Below the pieces are notes generated by a model. The model was not told the origin of the DNA, searched no databases, and saw nothing but the letters and a program-made list of their open reading frames with translations. Of a DNA stretch of 59,811 nucleotides, positions 8,360 to 17,536 are shown one piece after another. Position 1 is the first letter of the stretch; each line of letters starts with the position of its first letter. Both the position numbers and the translations under genes were made by a program. Source of the DNA: Micromonospora rosaria (lineage in GTDB: Bacteria; Actinomycetota; Actinomycetes; Mycobacteriales; Micromonosporaceae); NCBI RefSeq assembly GCF_001567585.1, contig NZ_LRQV01000030.1, positions 1-59,811 on the forward strand. The letters are read 5' to 3'.

Positions 8360-8454
8360 GGGTCTGGTGTCTACCACGTCGGGGCGGGGGGCCGGGGCGC
8401 GGCCGGGCGGGACGGGAGCCGCCCCACCGGCGGAATGTCCGGGGTCGGAGGCGG

Positions 8455-9783
8455 TCACAGCGGCAGCTCCGCGCGGATCTCGGTCGGGCCGCCGGCCGGG
8501 CTGACCACGTCCAGCCGGCCGCCCGCCGCGCGGACCCGGTCCGCGATCCCGGCCAGGCCGTGCCCCTTGGCCAGGTGCGCGCCGCCGTGGCCGTCGTCGG
8601 TCACGGCGGCGGTCAGCGTCGGGCCGTGCCGGGTCACCGCGACGGTGCACTCCGTCGCCCCGCTGTGCTTGGCGACGTTGGTCAGCGCCTCGGCGACCAC
8701 GAAGTAGGCGGTGCTCTCCACGGCCGGGTCGAGCCGTCCGTCGGGCGTCGCCAGCTCGGGGTCGACCCGCAGCTCGACCGGGATCAGCCCGCGCCCGGCG
8801 AGGGCGGCCAGCGCGCTCGGCAGTCCCCGGTCGACCAGGATCGGCGGGGCGATGCCCCGGGACAGCGCGCGCAGTTCGGCGAGGGTCTCCCGGGTCTGGG
8901 TGACCGCCTCGTCGAGGGTGCGGCCGGCGGCGTCCGGGTCGCTGGCGAGCTGGTGCCGGGCCCGGCTCAGGTCCATCGCCAGCCGGACCAGCCGCTGCTG
9001 CGGCCCGTCGTGGATGTCGCGTTCCAGCCGGCGCAGCGCGGTGGCCTCGGCCGAGGCGGCGGCCCGCTTCTGCTCCTCCAACTGGGTGATCCGCTGGCGC
9101 ATCTCGGCCACCCCGGTCAGCAGGGCCCGGCCGGGGCTGGCCGCCAGCAGCGCGCAGCCCCGGACCACCAGCGGGAGGGTGAGCAGGAAGAACACCCCGA
9201 TCACGGTGTTCAGCCCGATCCGGGCGGCGGGGGAGGTGCCCAGGCCGAGCAGCTCCGCCAGCCCCTCGTTCTCCTCCGGGTGGGGCAGCGCCCAGTCGTA
9301 GGCCCAGTAGAGGGTGCCGACCACGGCGCCGGCCCACCAGGTCAGGGTCACCCCGAAGCTGGGTACCGCGAAGAGGAGCTTCAGCAGCGCGTGGAGCAGG
9401 TCGAGCCAGTACTGGGGGTCGCCGAGGGGCACCAGGATGCGCCGCCAGGTGCCCGCCCCGGGGGCCGGCTCCCGGTACTCCGGGCGGACCACCGGGTGAC
9501 CGAGGACGCGCTCCAGCCGCTGCCGCTCGACGGCGGCCAGCTTGCGGGCGGTCTGCAGGGTGCCGGCCAGGATCGGCAGGCCGAGCACGGTGACCAGCAG
9601 CCCGGTCCCGAGGAGGGTGCCGGCGAACAGGACGACGAAGCCGGCGAGCGCGACCGGAAAGCCGAGCAGCACGTACCGGGTGTCGGTGCCGAGCTGGCGA
9701 CGCATCCCGGCCCGGGGGGTGAGGACGCCGGTGGGCACCGGGGCGGCGACGGGCGGTGGGTCGGCGGAAGTGCTGGTGGTCAT
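8455..9783 (-). CDS. Sensor histidine kinase, HisKA_3 (DesK/NarX type)
   Basis: 442-residue membrane sensor kinase. Residues ~35-210 form a putative-sensor domain with about four membrane segments in two hairpins. The dimerisation/phosphotransfer motif is RRLERDIHDGPQQRL with phospho-accepting His258. The HATPase domain follows (VVAEALTNVAKHSGA for the N box, DDGHGGA and GHGLAGIADRV for the G boxes). It is co-directional with the response regulator 95 bp downstream. ATG 9783 has no ribosome-binding site but is preceded by TAGCCT 7 nt upstream, suggesting a leaderless mRNA. The signal is unknown; kinases with this sensor domain often respond to membrane or envelope state. Confidence 0.88.
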   Translation of the reverse strand: MTTSTSADPPPVAAPVPTGVLTPRAGMRRQLGTDTRYVLLGFPVALAGFVVLFAGTLLGTGLLVTVLGLPILAGTLQTARKLAAVERQRLERVLGHPVVRPEYREPAPGAGTWRRILVPLGDPQYWLDLLHALLKLLFAVPSFGVTLTWWAGAVVGTLYWAYDWALPHPEENEGLAELLGLGTSPAARIGLNTVIGVFFLLTLPLVVRGCALLAASPGRALLTGVAEMRQRITQLEEQKRAAASAEATALRRLERDIHDGPQQRLVRLAMDLSRARHQLASDPDAAGRTLDEAVTQTRETLAELRALSRGIAPPILVDRGLPSALAALAGRGLIPVELRVDPELATPDGRLDPAVESTAYFVVAEALTNVAKHSGATECTVAVTRHGPTLTAAVTDDGHGGAHLAKGHGLAGIADRVRAAGGRLDVVSPAGGPTEIRAELPL

Positions 9784-9790
9784 GCCGTCG

Positions 9791-9796
9791 AGGCTA
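9791..9796 (-). promoter_or_regulatory. -10 box for a leaderless kinase transcript
   Basis: TAGCCT on the minus strand, 7 nt before ATG 9783, with no Shine-Dalgarno sequence between. Confidence 0.45.
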
Positions 9797-9993
9797 GGCA
9801 GCCGGCGCGGCGGAACCCATCCTGCCCACCGGGTTCGCGCTGGTAGGGCTGCCCCCACCACGCCGATCTTGGTGATTGGCGAGGGAAGTCGGAATTGCGC
9901 AATAATCGACGGGTGGCCCCGCCGCGTCCGGCGGATCGATCTTGTGGAATGGAGGCCTGGTGGCGGCGCTGCGCCGATCTGCAAGATCGCGAT

Positions 9994-10022
9994 TTGTGCA
10001 CGTCTTCACAAGCGCCTACTCT
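9994..10022 (+). promoter_or_regulatory. Rex operator overlapping the rex promoter
   Basis: TTGTGCACGTCTTCACAA (9994-10011) matches the Rex consensus TTGTGAA-N4-TTCACAA at all but one arm position. Its first six bases, TTGTGC, also serve as a -35. After a 17-nt spacer comes TACTCT (10017-10022) as a -10. Rex bound here would cover the promoter, so the operon should be autorepressed when NADH is low. Confidence 0.85.
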
Positions 10023-10130
10023 GTAGTTCCGACGCGCCCCACTAGCACAGCCGTGAGTATCGGCCGCCGGTGGGAGTCCCGAAACGGCCGGCGACGGGAG
10101 CTGGCAGAGGATCGCACCGCACGGAGTCTC

Positions 10131-10901
10131 ATGAGTCAGCATCGTCACCCTGGCGCGTCCGGCCGCGCCGGTGTCGTACCGGCGCTCCCGGACCTGCCCG
10201 AGGCGACCGTCGCTCGGCTTCCGGAGTACCTTCGTGCCCTGCACAACCTCGCGGAAACCGGGCACGAGACGATCTCCAGCGAAGGGCTCGCCTCCGCCGC
10301 CGGGGTGAACTCCGCCAAGCTCCGCAAGGACCTCTCCCAGCTCGGCTCGTACGGCACCCGGGGGGTCGGGTACGACGTCGCCCTGCTGATCGACCAGATC
10401 GAGTACGTGCTCGGGCTCACCCAACGCCGGGCCGTGGCCCTGGTCGGCGTGGGTAATCTCGGTCACGCTCTGGCCGGCTACGACGGCTTCGCCACCCGGG
10501 GATTCCGGATCGCCGCGCTCTTCGACGCCGACCCGAAGCGGGTCGGTGAGGAGATCAGCGGGCTGGTCGTGCGGCACATCGACGACCTGCCCCGGGTCGC
10601 CGCCGAGGAGGCCATCGCGATCGGGGTGATCGCCACCCCGGCCGCCGCCGCCCAGCGGGTCGCCGACGAGCTGGTCGCCGTCGGCGTGACGAGCATCCTC
10701 AACTTCGCGCCGTGCGTACTCTCGGTGCCGGACGGGGTCGACGTGCGCAAGGTCGACCTCGCCATCGAGCTCCAGATCCTGTCCTTCCACGAGCACCGTA
10801 AGGCATCGTTGACCCGGCTGCCCGCCACCGGCGGGTCCACCCTCACCGCGTTGCCCGGCGGGCTCGCGGCTCCCGACACCCAGGAGGCGATCGGCACGTG
10901 A
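10131..10901 (+). CDS. rex: Redox-sensing transcriptional repressor Rex
   Basis: 256-residue NADH-responsive repressor. The N-terminal winged helix (residues ~15-90) includes the Rex-specific SSEGLASAAGVNSAKLRKDL and LGSYGTRGVGYDV. The Rossmann domain follows, with VGVGNLGHAL as dinucleotide-binding loop and INLL-type later strands (SILNFAPCVLSVP). NADH binding releases Rex from DNA, so targets are expressed when respiration is limited. ATG 10131 has a GGAG box. It overlaps hemA by 4 nt (GTGA) and leads the heme operon, the same order as in Streptomyces. A near-consensus Rex site on its own promoter supports autoregulation. Confidence 0.95.
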   Translation: MSQHRHPGASGRAGVVPALPDLPEATVARLPEYLRALHNLAETGHETISSEGLASAAGVNSAKLRKDLSQLGSYGTRGVGYDVALLIDQIEYVLGLTQRRAVALVGVGNLGHALAGYDGFATRGFRIAALFDADPKRVGEEISGLVVRHIDDLPRVAAEEAIAIGVIATPAAAAQRVADELVAVGVTSILNFAPCVLSVPDGVDVRKVDLAIELQILSFHEHRKASLTRLPATGGSTLTALPGGLAAPDTQEAIGT

Positions 10902-12265
10902 AGCTGCTCGTCGTCGGCGCGTCGTACCGCACCGCTCCGGTCGCTGTCCTGGAGCACCTGGCGGTCGCCCCGGCCGACCTCACCCGCACCCTGGACCGGC
11001 TCGTCGGTCAGCCGTACGTGGCCGAGGCCGTGCTCGTCTCCACCTGCAACCGGGTGGAGGTGTACGCCGCCGTGTCCGGTTTCCACGGCGGGCTCGGCGA
11101 CATCTGTGCCGTCCTCGCCGAGCAGGCCGGGTGCCCGCCGGCCGCGCTCGCCGACCACCTCTACGTGCACTACGACGCCGCCGCCGTGGAGCACGTCTTC
11201 CGGGTGGCCGCCGGGCTGGACTCGATGGTGGTGGGCGAGGCGCAGATCCTCGGCCAGCTCCGTGACGCGTACCACTGGGCCAGTGGCGCGGACTCGACCG
11301 GCCGGCTGCTGCACGAGCTGATGCAGCAGGCGCTGCGGGTCGGCAAGCGGGCGCACGCCGAGACCGGCATCGACCGGGCCGGCCAGAGTGTGGTCACCGC
11401 CGCGCTCGGCCTGGCCGCGGAGCACCTCGACGGTGGCCTGACCGGCCGGCCGGCGCTCGTGGTCGGGGCCGGCGCGATGGGTGCCCTCGGGGTGGCGACC
11501 CTGTCCCGCCTCGGGGCCGGGCCGCTGGCCGTGACCAACCGGGGGGCCGACCGGGCCGTCCGGCTGGCCGAGTCGTACGGGGCGAGCGCGGTGCCGATGA
11601 CCGGGCTCCCCGCAGCGCTCTCCACAGTGGACATCGTAGTGGCCGCCACCGCGGCGACCGAACCGGTCCTCACCCGGGCGGTGGTCACCCGGGCGCTCGC
11701 CGGCCGGGACCCCGGCCGGGGGCCGCTGGTCCTGCTCGACCTGGCCGTGCCGCGCGACGTCGAGGCCGGCGTCGCCGAGCTGCCCGGCGTCGAGGTGATC
11801 GACATCGACCGGATGGCGGCGGTGCTGGCCGGCGGTCCGGCGGCGGCCGACGCCGCCGCCGTCGAGCGGATCGTCACCGGCGAGGTCGAGGGCTTCCTCA
11901 CCTGGCTGCGCGGCGCCGACGTGGCGCCCACCGTGGCCGCCCTGCGCGGGCGCGCGGACGACGTGGTCAGCACCGAGCTGCGCCGGCTGGCGCAGCGTCG
12001 CCCGGATCTCACCGACGAGCAGCGGGCCGAGGTGGCGCGTACGGTGCACCGGGTGGTGCAACGACTGCTGCACCAGCCCACCGTACGGGTCCGGCAGCTC
12101 GCCGCGGAGCCCGGCGGCGACCAGTACGCGGCGCTGCTGCGCGAGCTGTTCGATCTCCAGGTGCCGCAGACCTCACCGGTCGGCACCGTCCCCGACGTGG
12201 TCGGCGGCACCGCGCCCGACTTGGTGGGCCCCGACACCGTCCCGCACTTCGGAGGTGACCGATGA
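10898..12265 (+). CDS. hemA: Glutamyl-tRNA reductase
   Basis: Reduces glutamyl-tRNA(Glu) with NADPH to glutamate-1-semialdehyde, the first committed step of C5-pathway tetrapyrrole synthesis in the cytosol. The 455-residue protein shows the catalytic Cys in STCNRVEVYA, the substrate region AAGLDSMVVGEAQILGQ, the NADPH Rossmann loop VVGAGAMGAL and a C-terminal dimerisation helix bundle. GTG 10898 overlaps rex by 4 nt, and hemC follows with an ATGA overlap, so translational coupling through the operon is likely. No heme-degradation motif is evident. Confidence 0.96.
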   Translation: MKLLVVGASYRTAPVAVLEHLAVAPADLTRTLDRLVGQPYVAEAVLVSTCNRVEVYAAVSGFHGGLGDICAVLAEQAGCPPAALADHLYVHYDAAAVEHVFRVAAGLDSMVVGEAQILGQLRDAYHWASGADSTGRLLHELMQQALRVGKRAHAETGIDRAGQSVVTAALGLAAEHLDGGLTGRPALVVGAGAMGALGVATLSRLGAGPLAVTNRGADRAVRLAESYGASAVPMTGLPAALSTVDIVVAATAATEPVLTRAVVTRALAGRDPGRGPLVLLDLAVPRDVEAGVAELPGVEVIDIDRMAAVLAGGPAAADAAAVERIVTGEVEGFLTWLRGADVAPTVAALRGRADDVVSTELRRLAQRRPDLTDEQRAEVARTVHRVVQRLLHQPTVRVRQLAAEPGGDQYAALLRELFDLQVPQTSPVGTVPDVVGGTAPDLVGPDTVPHFGGDR

Positions 12266-13257
12266 CCGTGCCCCTGCGCCTGGGTACCCGGGGCAGCGCG
12301 TTGGCGATGGCCCAGTCCGGGCAGGTGGCCGAGGCCCTCACCGCCGCCACCGGGCGGCCGGTCGAGCTGGTCGAGGTGGTCACCGCCGGGGACCGCTCGT
12401 CGGCCCCGGTGCACCGGCTCGGCGTCGGCGTCTTCGTCTCCGCCCTGCGGGACGCGCTCACCGCCCGCACCATCGACTTCGCGGTGCACTCCTACAAGGA
12501 CCTGCCCACCGCGGAGGCGCCCGGGCTGCACATCGCGGCGGTACCGCCCCGCCAGGACCCCCGGGACGCCCTGGTCGCCCGGGACGGGCGGACCCTCGCC
12601 GAACTTCCCCCCGGTGCCACCGTGGGGACCGGCGCGCTGCGCCGCACCGCCCAACTGCACGCGCTCGGGATGCAGTTGGTGGTGACCCCGGTCCGGGGCA
12701 ACGTCGACACCCGCCTGGCGCGGGTGCTCGGCCCGGACGCCGATCTCGACGCCGTGGTGCTGGCCCGGGCCGGCCTGGCCCGGCTGGGCCGCACCGACGA
12801 GATCACCGAGACGCTCGACCCGATGCTGATGCTGCCCGCGCCCGCCCAGGGCGCGCTGGCGGTGGAGTGCCGGGTCGACGACCCGGAGCTGGTCGAGCTG
12901 CTCGCCCTGCTCGACCACGCACCGTCCCGCGCCGCGGTCACCGCGGAGCGGGCGTTGCTGGCCACCCTGGAGGCCGGGTGCTCCGCCCCGGTCGCCGCCT
13001 ACGCGATCCTCGCCGAAGGGGAGCCGACCGGCTCCGGCACCGAGGACGAGATCGTCCATGAGATCTACCTGCGCGGGGCGGTGATCAGCCCGGACGGTAC
13101 CCGAGACCTCCGGCTGTCCCGCACCGGTACGCCCGCCGACGCGGCGGAGATCGGCAAGGCCCTCGCCGCCGAACTCCTCGACCTCGGCGCCGACTCGATC
13201 CTCGGCCAGGACGAACAGGCCGGCCCGGGGACACAGCACATTGGGAGCACAGGATGA
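12262..13257 (+). CDS. hemC: Hydroxymethylbilane synthase
   Basis: Polymerises four porphobilinogens into hydroxymethylbilane. The 331-residue protein starts LRLGTRGSALAMAQSGQV, carries the substrate-binding stretch VHSYKDLPT and the Asp-containing PPRQDPRDALV loop. The cofactor-attaching Cys is in TLEAGCSAPVAAYA, so the dipyrromethane site is intact. Starts with ATGA overlap on hemA and overlaps the next gene the same way. Length is slightly above the ~310 usual in the family because of a short acidic insert (residues ~250-260) and a C-terminal tail. Confidence 0.96.
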   Translation: MTVPLRLGTRGSALAMAQSGQVAEALTAATGRPVELVEVVTAGDRSSAPVHRLGVGVFVSALRDALTARTIDFAVHSYKDLPTAEAPGLHIAAVPPRQDPRDALVARDGRTLAELPPGATVGTGALRRTAQLHALGMQLVVTPVRGNVDTRLARVLGPDADLDAVVLARAGLARLGRTDEITETLDPMLMLPAPAQGALAVECRVDDPELVELLALLDHAPSRAAVTAERALLATLEAGCSAPVAAYAILAEGEPTGSGTEDEIVHEIYLRGAVISPDGTRDLRLSRTGTPADAAEIGKALAAELLDLGADSILGQDEQAGPGTQHIGSTG

Positions 13258-14834
13258 CCCGCACCCGTAAGCCCGTAGGCCGCATCGCGTTCGTCGGGGC
13301 CGGCCCCGGCGACCCGGGCCTGCTGACCCGCCGGGCGCACGACGCCCTGGTCGACGCCGACCAGGTGGTGTACGACCGGGGCGTACCCGAGTCGCTGCTC
13401 GACGCCGTACGCACCCAGGCCCGCCAGGACACGCAGTTCAGCCCGGCCGAGGGCGTACCGGGGGACGTGGCGAAGGTGCTGATCTCGGCGGCCCGCTCCG
13501 GGCTGAACGCGGTGCACCTGGTCGCCGGGGACCCGTTCGGCCACGACTCGGTGGTCAAGGAGGTGCAGGCGGTGGCCCGCACCGCCGCGCACTTCGAGGT
13601 GGTGCCCGGGGTCAGCCAGGCCGAGGGGGTGGCCACCTACGCCGGTGTGCCGCTGCCCGGCGTGCGCACCGCCGCCGACGTCGAGGACGTCACCGCGCTG
13701 GACTTCGAGGCGCTCGCCGCAGCCGTGGCCCGGGGCTCGCTGGCGCTCGCGGTGGACGCCGGTGACCTGGCCGCCATCCGGGACGGCCTGCTCGCCGCCG
13801 GGGTGGACGGGACGACCGAGGTCGGGGTGACCGGCGACGGCACCGGCGAGACGCAGTACACCACCACCTCGACGGTGGACTCCTTCGTCGCGGCGGCGCT
13901 CGGCTTCACCGGCCGGGTGGTGCTGACCCTCGGCACCGGCGTCGGCCAGCGGGACAAGCTGAGCTGGTGGGAGAACCGCCCGCTGTACGGCTGGAAGGTG
14001 CTCGTCCCCCGGACCAAGGAGCAGGCCGGCGCGATGAGCGCCCGACTGCGCGCGTACGGGGCGATTCCGTGCGAGGTGCCGACCATCGCGGTGGAGCCGC
14101 CGCGTACCCCGGCGCAGATGGAGCGGGCGGTCAAGGGCCTGGTCGACGGCCGGTACGCCTGGGTCATCTTCACCTCGGTCAACGCGGTCCGGGCGGTCTG
14201 GGAGAAGTTCGCCGAGCACGGCCTGGACGCCCGGCACTTCGGTGGCGTCAAGATCGCCTGTATCGGGGAGGCCACCGCCGACGCGGTCCGCGCCTTCGGT
14301 ATCCAGCCGGAGCTGATCCCCGCCGGGGAGCAGTCCTCGGAGGGGCTGCTGGCCGAGTTCTCCCCGCACGACGAGGTGCTCGACCCGGTCGGCCGGGTGC
14401 TGCTGCCGCGCGCCGACATCGCCACCGAGACGCTCGCCGCCGGGCTCACCGAGCGCGGCTGGGAGGTCGACGACGTCACCGCGTACCGCACGGTGCGGGC
14501 CGCCCCGCCGCCGGCCGAGATCCGGGACGCGATCAAGTCGGGTGGCTTCGACGCGGTGCTCTTCACCTCCTCGTCCACCGTCCGGAACCTGGTCGGAATC
14601 GCCGGTAAGCCGCACGCGCGTACCGTGGTTGCTGTCATCGGGCCCAAGACGGCGGAGACCGCGACGGAGTTCGGCCTGCGGGTCGACGTGCAGCCGCCGC
14701 ACGCCTCGGTGCCCGACCTGGTGGAGGCGCTCGCCGCGTACGCCGTGGAGCTGCGGGAGAAGCTGGCCGCGATGCCGGCCAAGCAGCGTCGTGGCTCGAA
14801 GGTGCAGGGCCCCACCGCGCTGAGGTTCCGCTAG
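13254..14834 (+). CDS. hemD: Uroporphyrinogen-III C-methyltransferase / synthase fusion
   Basis: Bifunctional 526-residue enzyme. Residues ~8-235 are a CobA/SUMT-like methyltransferase ([35 protein letters not shown]). Residues ~245-510 are the HemD synthase ([56 protein letters not shown]). HemD closes and inverts ring D of hydroxymethylbilane to uroporphyrinogen III; CobA would then methylate it towards siroheme or B12. Such CobA-HemD fusions are standard in actinobacteria. The methyltransferase half has drifted (the usual LRGGDP box reads LVAGDP), so its activity is less certain than the synthase. ATGA overlap with hemC. Confidence 0.93.
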   Translation: MTRTRKPVGRIAFVGAGPGDPGLLTRRAHDALVDADQVVYDRGVPESLLDAVRTQARQDTQFSPAEGVPGDVAKVLISAARSGLNAVHLVAGDPFGHDSVVKEVQAVARTAAHFEVVPGVSQAEGVATYAGVPLPGVRTAADVEDVTALDFEALAAAVARGSLALAVDAGDLAAIRDGLLAAGVDGTTEVGVTGDGTGETQYTTTSTVDSFVAAALGFTGRVVLTLGTGVGQRDKLSWWENRPLYGWKVLVPRTKEQAGAMSARLRAYGAIPCEVPTIAVEPPRTPAQMERAVKGLVDGRYAWVIFTSVNAVRAVWEKFAEHGLDARHFGGVKIACIGEATADAVRAFGIQPELIPAGEQSSEGLLAEFSPHDEVLDPVGRVLLPRADIATETLAAGLTERGWEVDDVTAYRTVRAAPPPAEIRDAIKSGGFDAVLFTSSSTVRNLVGIAGKPHARTVVAVIGPKTAETATEFGLRVDVQPPHASVPDLVEALAAYAVELREKLAAMPAKQRRGSKVQGPTALRFR

Positions 14835-14853
14835 TCGTCAGGGAGGCCCCGCC

Positions 14854-15837
14854 ATGCCGTACCCCGAGATCCGGCCCCGCCGGCTGCGCCGCACCCCGGC
14901 GGTGCGGCGGCTGGTCTCCGAGACCCGGGTGGCCCCGGCCGAGCTGGTGCTGCCGATGTTCGTCAAGGAGGGGCTCACCGAGCCCCGCCCGATCGCCTCG
15001 CTCCCGGGGGTGCTCCAGCACTCCCGGGACTCCCTGCGCAAGGCGGCCGTCGAGGCGGTCCAGGCCGGGGTCGGCGGGATCATGCTGTTCGGGGTGCCGG
15101 CCGAGCGGGACGCCACCGGCTCGGGCGGCATCGACCCGGCGGGCATCCTCAACGTCGCCATCCGGGACGTGGCCGCCGAGGTCGGCGACGCCACGGTGGT
15201 GATGAGCGACCTCTGCCTGGACGAGTTCACCTCGCACGGGCACTGTGGCCTGCTCGGCCCGGACGGTGACGTCGACAACGACGCCACCCTCGCCGCCTAC
15301 GCGGAGATGGCGGTGGCCCAGGCCGCCGCCGGGGCCGGCGTGGTCGGCCCGTCCGGGATGATGGACGGCCAGGTCGGGGTGGTCCGCCGGGCGCTCGACG
15401 CGGCCGGGTACGCCGACGTCGCGGTGCTGGCCTACGCCGTCAAGTACGCCTCGGCCTTCTTCGGCCCGTTCCGCGACGCCGTCGAGTCGGCGTTGCAGGG
15501 CGACCGGCGCACCTACCAGCAGGACCCGGCGAACCTGCGGGAGTCCCTGCGCGAGGTGGAGTTGGACGTCGCCGAGGGCGCCGACATGGTCATGGTCAAG
15601 CCGGCCCTGCCCTACCTGGACGTGGTCGCGGCGGTCCGGGCCGCCGTGGACGTCCCGGTCGCCGCCTACCAGGTCTCCGGGGAGTACGCGATGGTCGAGG
15701 CCGCCTCCGCGAACGGCTGGGTCGACCGGGAACGGGTGATCATGGAGACGCTCACCTCGATCCGCCGGGCCGGCGCGGGGATCATCCTCACCTACTGGGC
15801 CGCCGAGGCCGCCCGGCTGCTGCGCGAGAGCTACTGA
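14854..15837 (+). CDS. hemB: Porphobilinogen synthase (ALA dehydratase)
   Basis: Condenses two 5-aminolevulinates to porphobilinogen. 327 residues, TIM-barrel family. Schiff-base lysines lie in [14 protein letters not shown] and [12 protein letters not shown]. The metal-site segment reads [14 protein letters not shown], with only two of the three zinc-binding cysteines and Asp in the middle position, the mixed form common in actinobacteria. ATG 14854 follows an AGGGAGG box 19 nt after hemD, closing the rex-hem operon. Its last 7 bases overlap the convergent GXWXG gene. Confidence 0.96.
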   Translation: MPYPEIRPRRLRRTPAVRRLVSETRVAPAELVLPMFVKEGLTEPRPIASLPGVLQHSRDSLRKAAVEAVQAGVGGIMLFGVPAERDATGSGGIDPAGILNVAIRDVAAEVGDATVVMSDLCLDEFTSHGHCGLLGPDGDVDNDATLAAYAEMAVAQAAAGAGVVGPSGMMDGQVGVVRRALDAAGYADVAVLAYAVKYASAFFGPFRDAVESALQGDRRTYQQDPANLRESLREVELDVAEGADMVMVKPALPYLDVVAAVRAAVDVPVAAYQVSGEYAMVEAASANGWVDRERVIMETLTSIRRAGAGIILTYWAAEAARLLRESY

Positions 15838-16421
15838 CCGGGCCGCCGGCCGGGCCCGCCGTCCGGGGCCGGCCGGACCCGGGTCAGGACGAACATGTAC
15901 GGGTGCTTCGAGCCCCGGACGTCCATCGCGCCCAGGACCCGGTCCGCGTCGATGCGGCGGAACACGTCGTGGATCGGGTGGGCGTCGTAGCACATGGTGG
16001 CGGTGACCACCCCCCGGTATTCGGTCAGCCGCAGCCGCGCGGTCGGCCGGGCGGTGCCGAGCAGCGGCCGGAGCACCCGGAACAGGGTGTCCGCCGCCGG
16101 CAGCCGGGTCAGCGCCGGCTGCCGCATCAGCGTGCCGACCGGCAGCAGCGCCGGGTTGACGCTGGTCAGCCCCCCGCCCGGGGTACGGAAGACCAGCGGG
16201 TGGACCACCTCGGCGCTCTCGAACCGCTTGCCGTACCAGCCGAGCTGCTCCAGCAGCCCGTCCATCGGGTGGCCGGTCGGCAGGCCGGTCCCGCGCCAGC
16301 GGCCCAGCATCCCCTCGACCGGCACCGCCGGCAGGGTGTCGTAGTACGCCAGGGTCGCGTCGAGGTCCGGTCGTGCGCGCAGCTCGCCGAGGACGTCCGG
16401 GCCGCCCGGTCGGGTGGTCAT
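15831..16421 (-). CDS. GXWXG / DUF4334 domain protein
   Basis: 196-residue protein with [20 protein letters not shown] as the GXWXG motif in the first third, a middle beta region, and a DUF4334-type C-terminal part ([20 protein letters not shown]). Family members look like small lipocalin-like binding proteins; no reaction is established that I can cite. ATG 16421 is chosen because upstream in-frame sequence is Arg-rich and overlaps nothing conserved; the ribosome-binding site is weak. It lies 26 nt downstream of the GNAT gene stop and so may share its transcript. Confidence 0.75.
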   Translation of the reverse strand: MTTRPGGPDVLGELRARPDLDATLAYYDTLPAVPVEGMLGRWRGTGLPTGHPMDGLLEQLGWYGKRFESAEVVHPLVFRTPGGGLTSVNPALLPVGTLMRQPALTRLPAADTLFRVLRPLLGTARPTARLRLTEYRGVVTATMCYDAHPIHDVFRRIDADRVLGAMDVRGSKHPYMFVLTRVRPAPDGGPGRRPGQ

Positions 16422-16447
16422 CTCGTACCGTCTCTCCCGCTTCCGGG

Positions 16448-17464
16448 TCAGCCGTGGGCGTCGAGCCGGTGCACCAGCTCGGCGACGTCCGCGCCGTACT
16501 CGCACCACTCGCGGTCGGGGCGGTACCCCAGCTCGGCGTTGACCTTGAGCATCGCCTCGTTCGACTGGGCGTTCCAGGTCTGCACCTCGGTCAGCCCCGG
16601 CTCGGCCGAGCGGAGTTCGAGCAGCATCCGCGCCTTGATCGCCCGGTCGATGCCGTACCCCTGGTGGTCCTGCACCACGATCGTGTCGTACTGGTCGGCC
16701 CGGGTCGGGTGCTGTGCCGGGACGACCACCTCGGTCAGCCCGGCCACCTCCCCGGTCCGCTCGTGCAGGGCCAGCACGATGTACGGCTTCATGCCCCGCC
16801 GGTGCAGGCAGTCCAGGCTGTCCCGGAGCCGCTCCGGCTCGTACGAGCTGGGCCGCAGCTCGCCGTCCTCGACGTCGCGGATCTCGGCCTTCGCCCGCAC
16901 GTACGCCTCGATCAGCTCGTTCGGCGGCCCACCCGGGTAGAACTGCACCTGGTAGCCCGCGCCCACCCCGGCGGCCATCTCGCCCAGCGCCGGCCAGTCC
17001 ACCGTCGAGAGGTCGAGCACGCTGCGGGTCTCGACGTAGTCCCGGGTGAAGCCGAGCGACTCGTAGAAGGCGACGGCGGGCGTGTCACCCACCACCTCCA
17101 CCCCGACCGACTGGAAGCCCTCCTGGTAGACCCGGCGGGCGGCCAGCCGGACCAGTCGTCGGCCGAGGCCGGTCCGGCGCTGGGACGGATGGACGAGCAC
17201 CTCCAGCACCCCGATGTCGCCGAGTAGCAGCACGTGGACGTGCCCGAGGACGGCTCCCGGGGCCGTCGGATCGGTCGGCTCGGCCTGGACGATCCAGGAG
17301 ATCCGCCGCTCGCCGGGCATCACCTCGCCGAGGTACTCCCGCATCGAGTCCGCCCGCCAGGACGGGTCCTGCGGAAGGTCGGTCGCCAGGACCGCGTTCA
17401 GCGTCTCCACCAGTGATGTGATCTCGGCGGACGACGCGGTCCTGGGATCCCATTCGCGCACCAT
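16448..17464 (-). CDS. GNAT-family N-acetyltransferase with two GNAT domains
   Basis: 338-residue tandem GNAT protein. The first domain (residues ~5-165) contains VLEVLVHPSQRRTGLGRRLV, the acetyl-CoA pyrophosphate-binding RxxGxG/A loop. The second (~190-335) is more diverged and has YDTIVVQDHQGYGIDRAIKA in the same position plus the acceptor-like EVQTWNAQSNEAMLKVN. Double-GNAT proteins of this type acylate small amines or antibiotics, or have one dead domain; the substrate is unknown. ATG 17464 is used; a longer frame to 17518 is not supported by a ribosome-binding site. Confidence 0.82.
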   Translation of the reverse strand: MVREWDPRTASSAEITSLVETLNAVLATDLPQDPSWRADSMREYLGEVMPGERRISWIVQAEPTDPTAPGAVLGHVHVLLLGDIGVLEVLVHPSQRRTGLGRRLVRLAARRVYQEGFQSVGVEVVGDTPAVAFYESLGFTRDYVETRSVLDLSTVDWPALGEMAAGVGAGYQVQFYPGGPPNELIEAYVRAKAEIRDVEDGELRPSSYEPERLRDSLDCLHRRGMKPYIVLALHERTGEVAGLTEVVVPAQHPTRADQYDTIVVQDHQGYGIDRAIKARMLLELRSAEPGLTEVQTWNAQSNEAMLKVNAELGYRPDREWCEYGADVAELVHRLDAHG

Positions 17465-17536
17465 CACCCGTCTAGCTTGCCGGGTGCAGGTGGCCGGCGG
17501 AAGTGTCCAGTTCTCCATTGTGCTTGGAAGATCACC

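Larger units (their letters stand above)
9784..10130. other. Divergent control region between the kinase gene and rex
   Basis: 347 bp without a supported gene. It holds the kinase -10 box at the left, an AT-richer middle with the palindrome TTGCGCAA (near 9894-9901), three GATCTTG/CAAGATC words, and the Rex operator-promoter at 9994-10022. The remainder to 10130 is the probable rex leader. Confidence 0.6.

Noticed and set aside
9866..9990. Three GATCTTG/CAAGATC words near rex as further members of the hairpin family
   Set aside because: They are not part of long inverted arms, so chance in an AT-richer promoter is sufficient.
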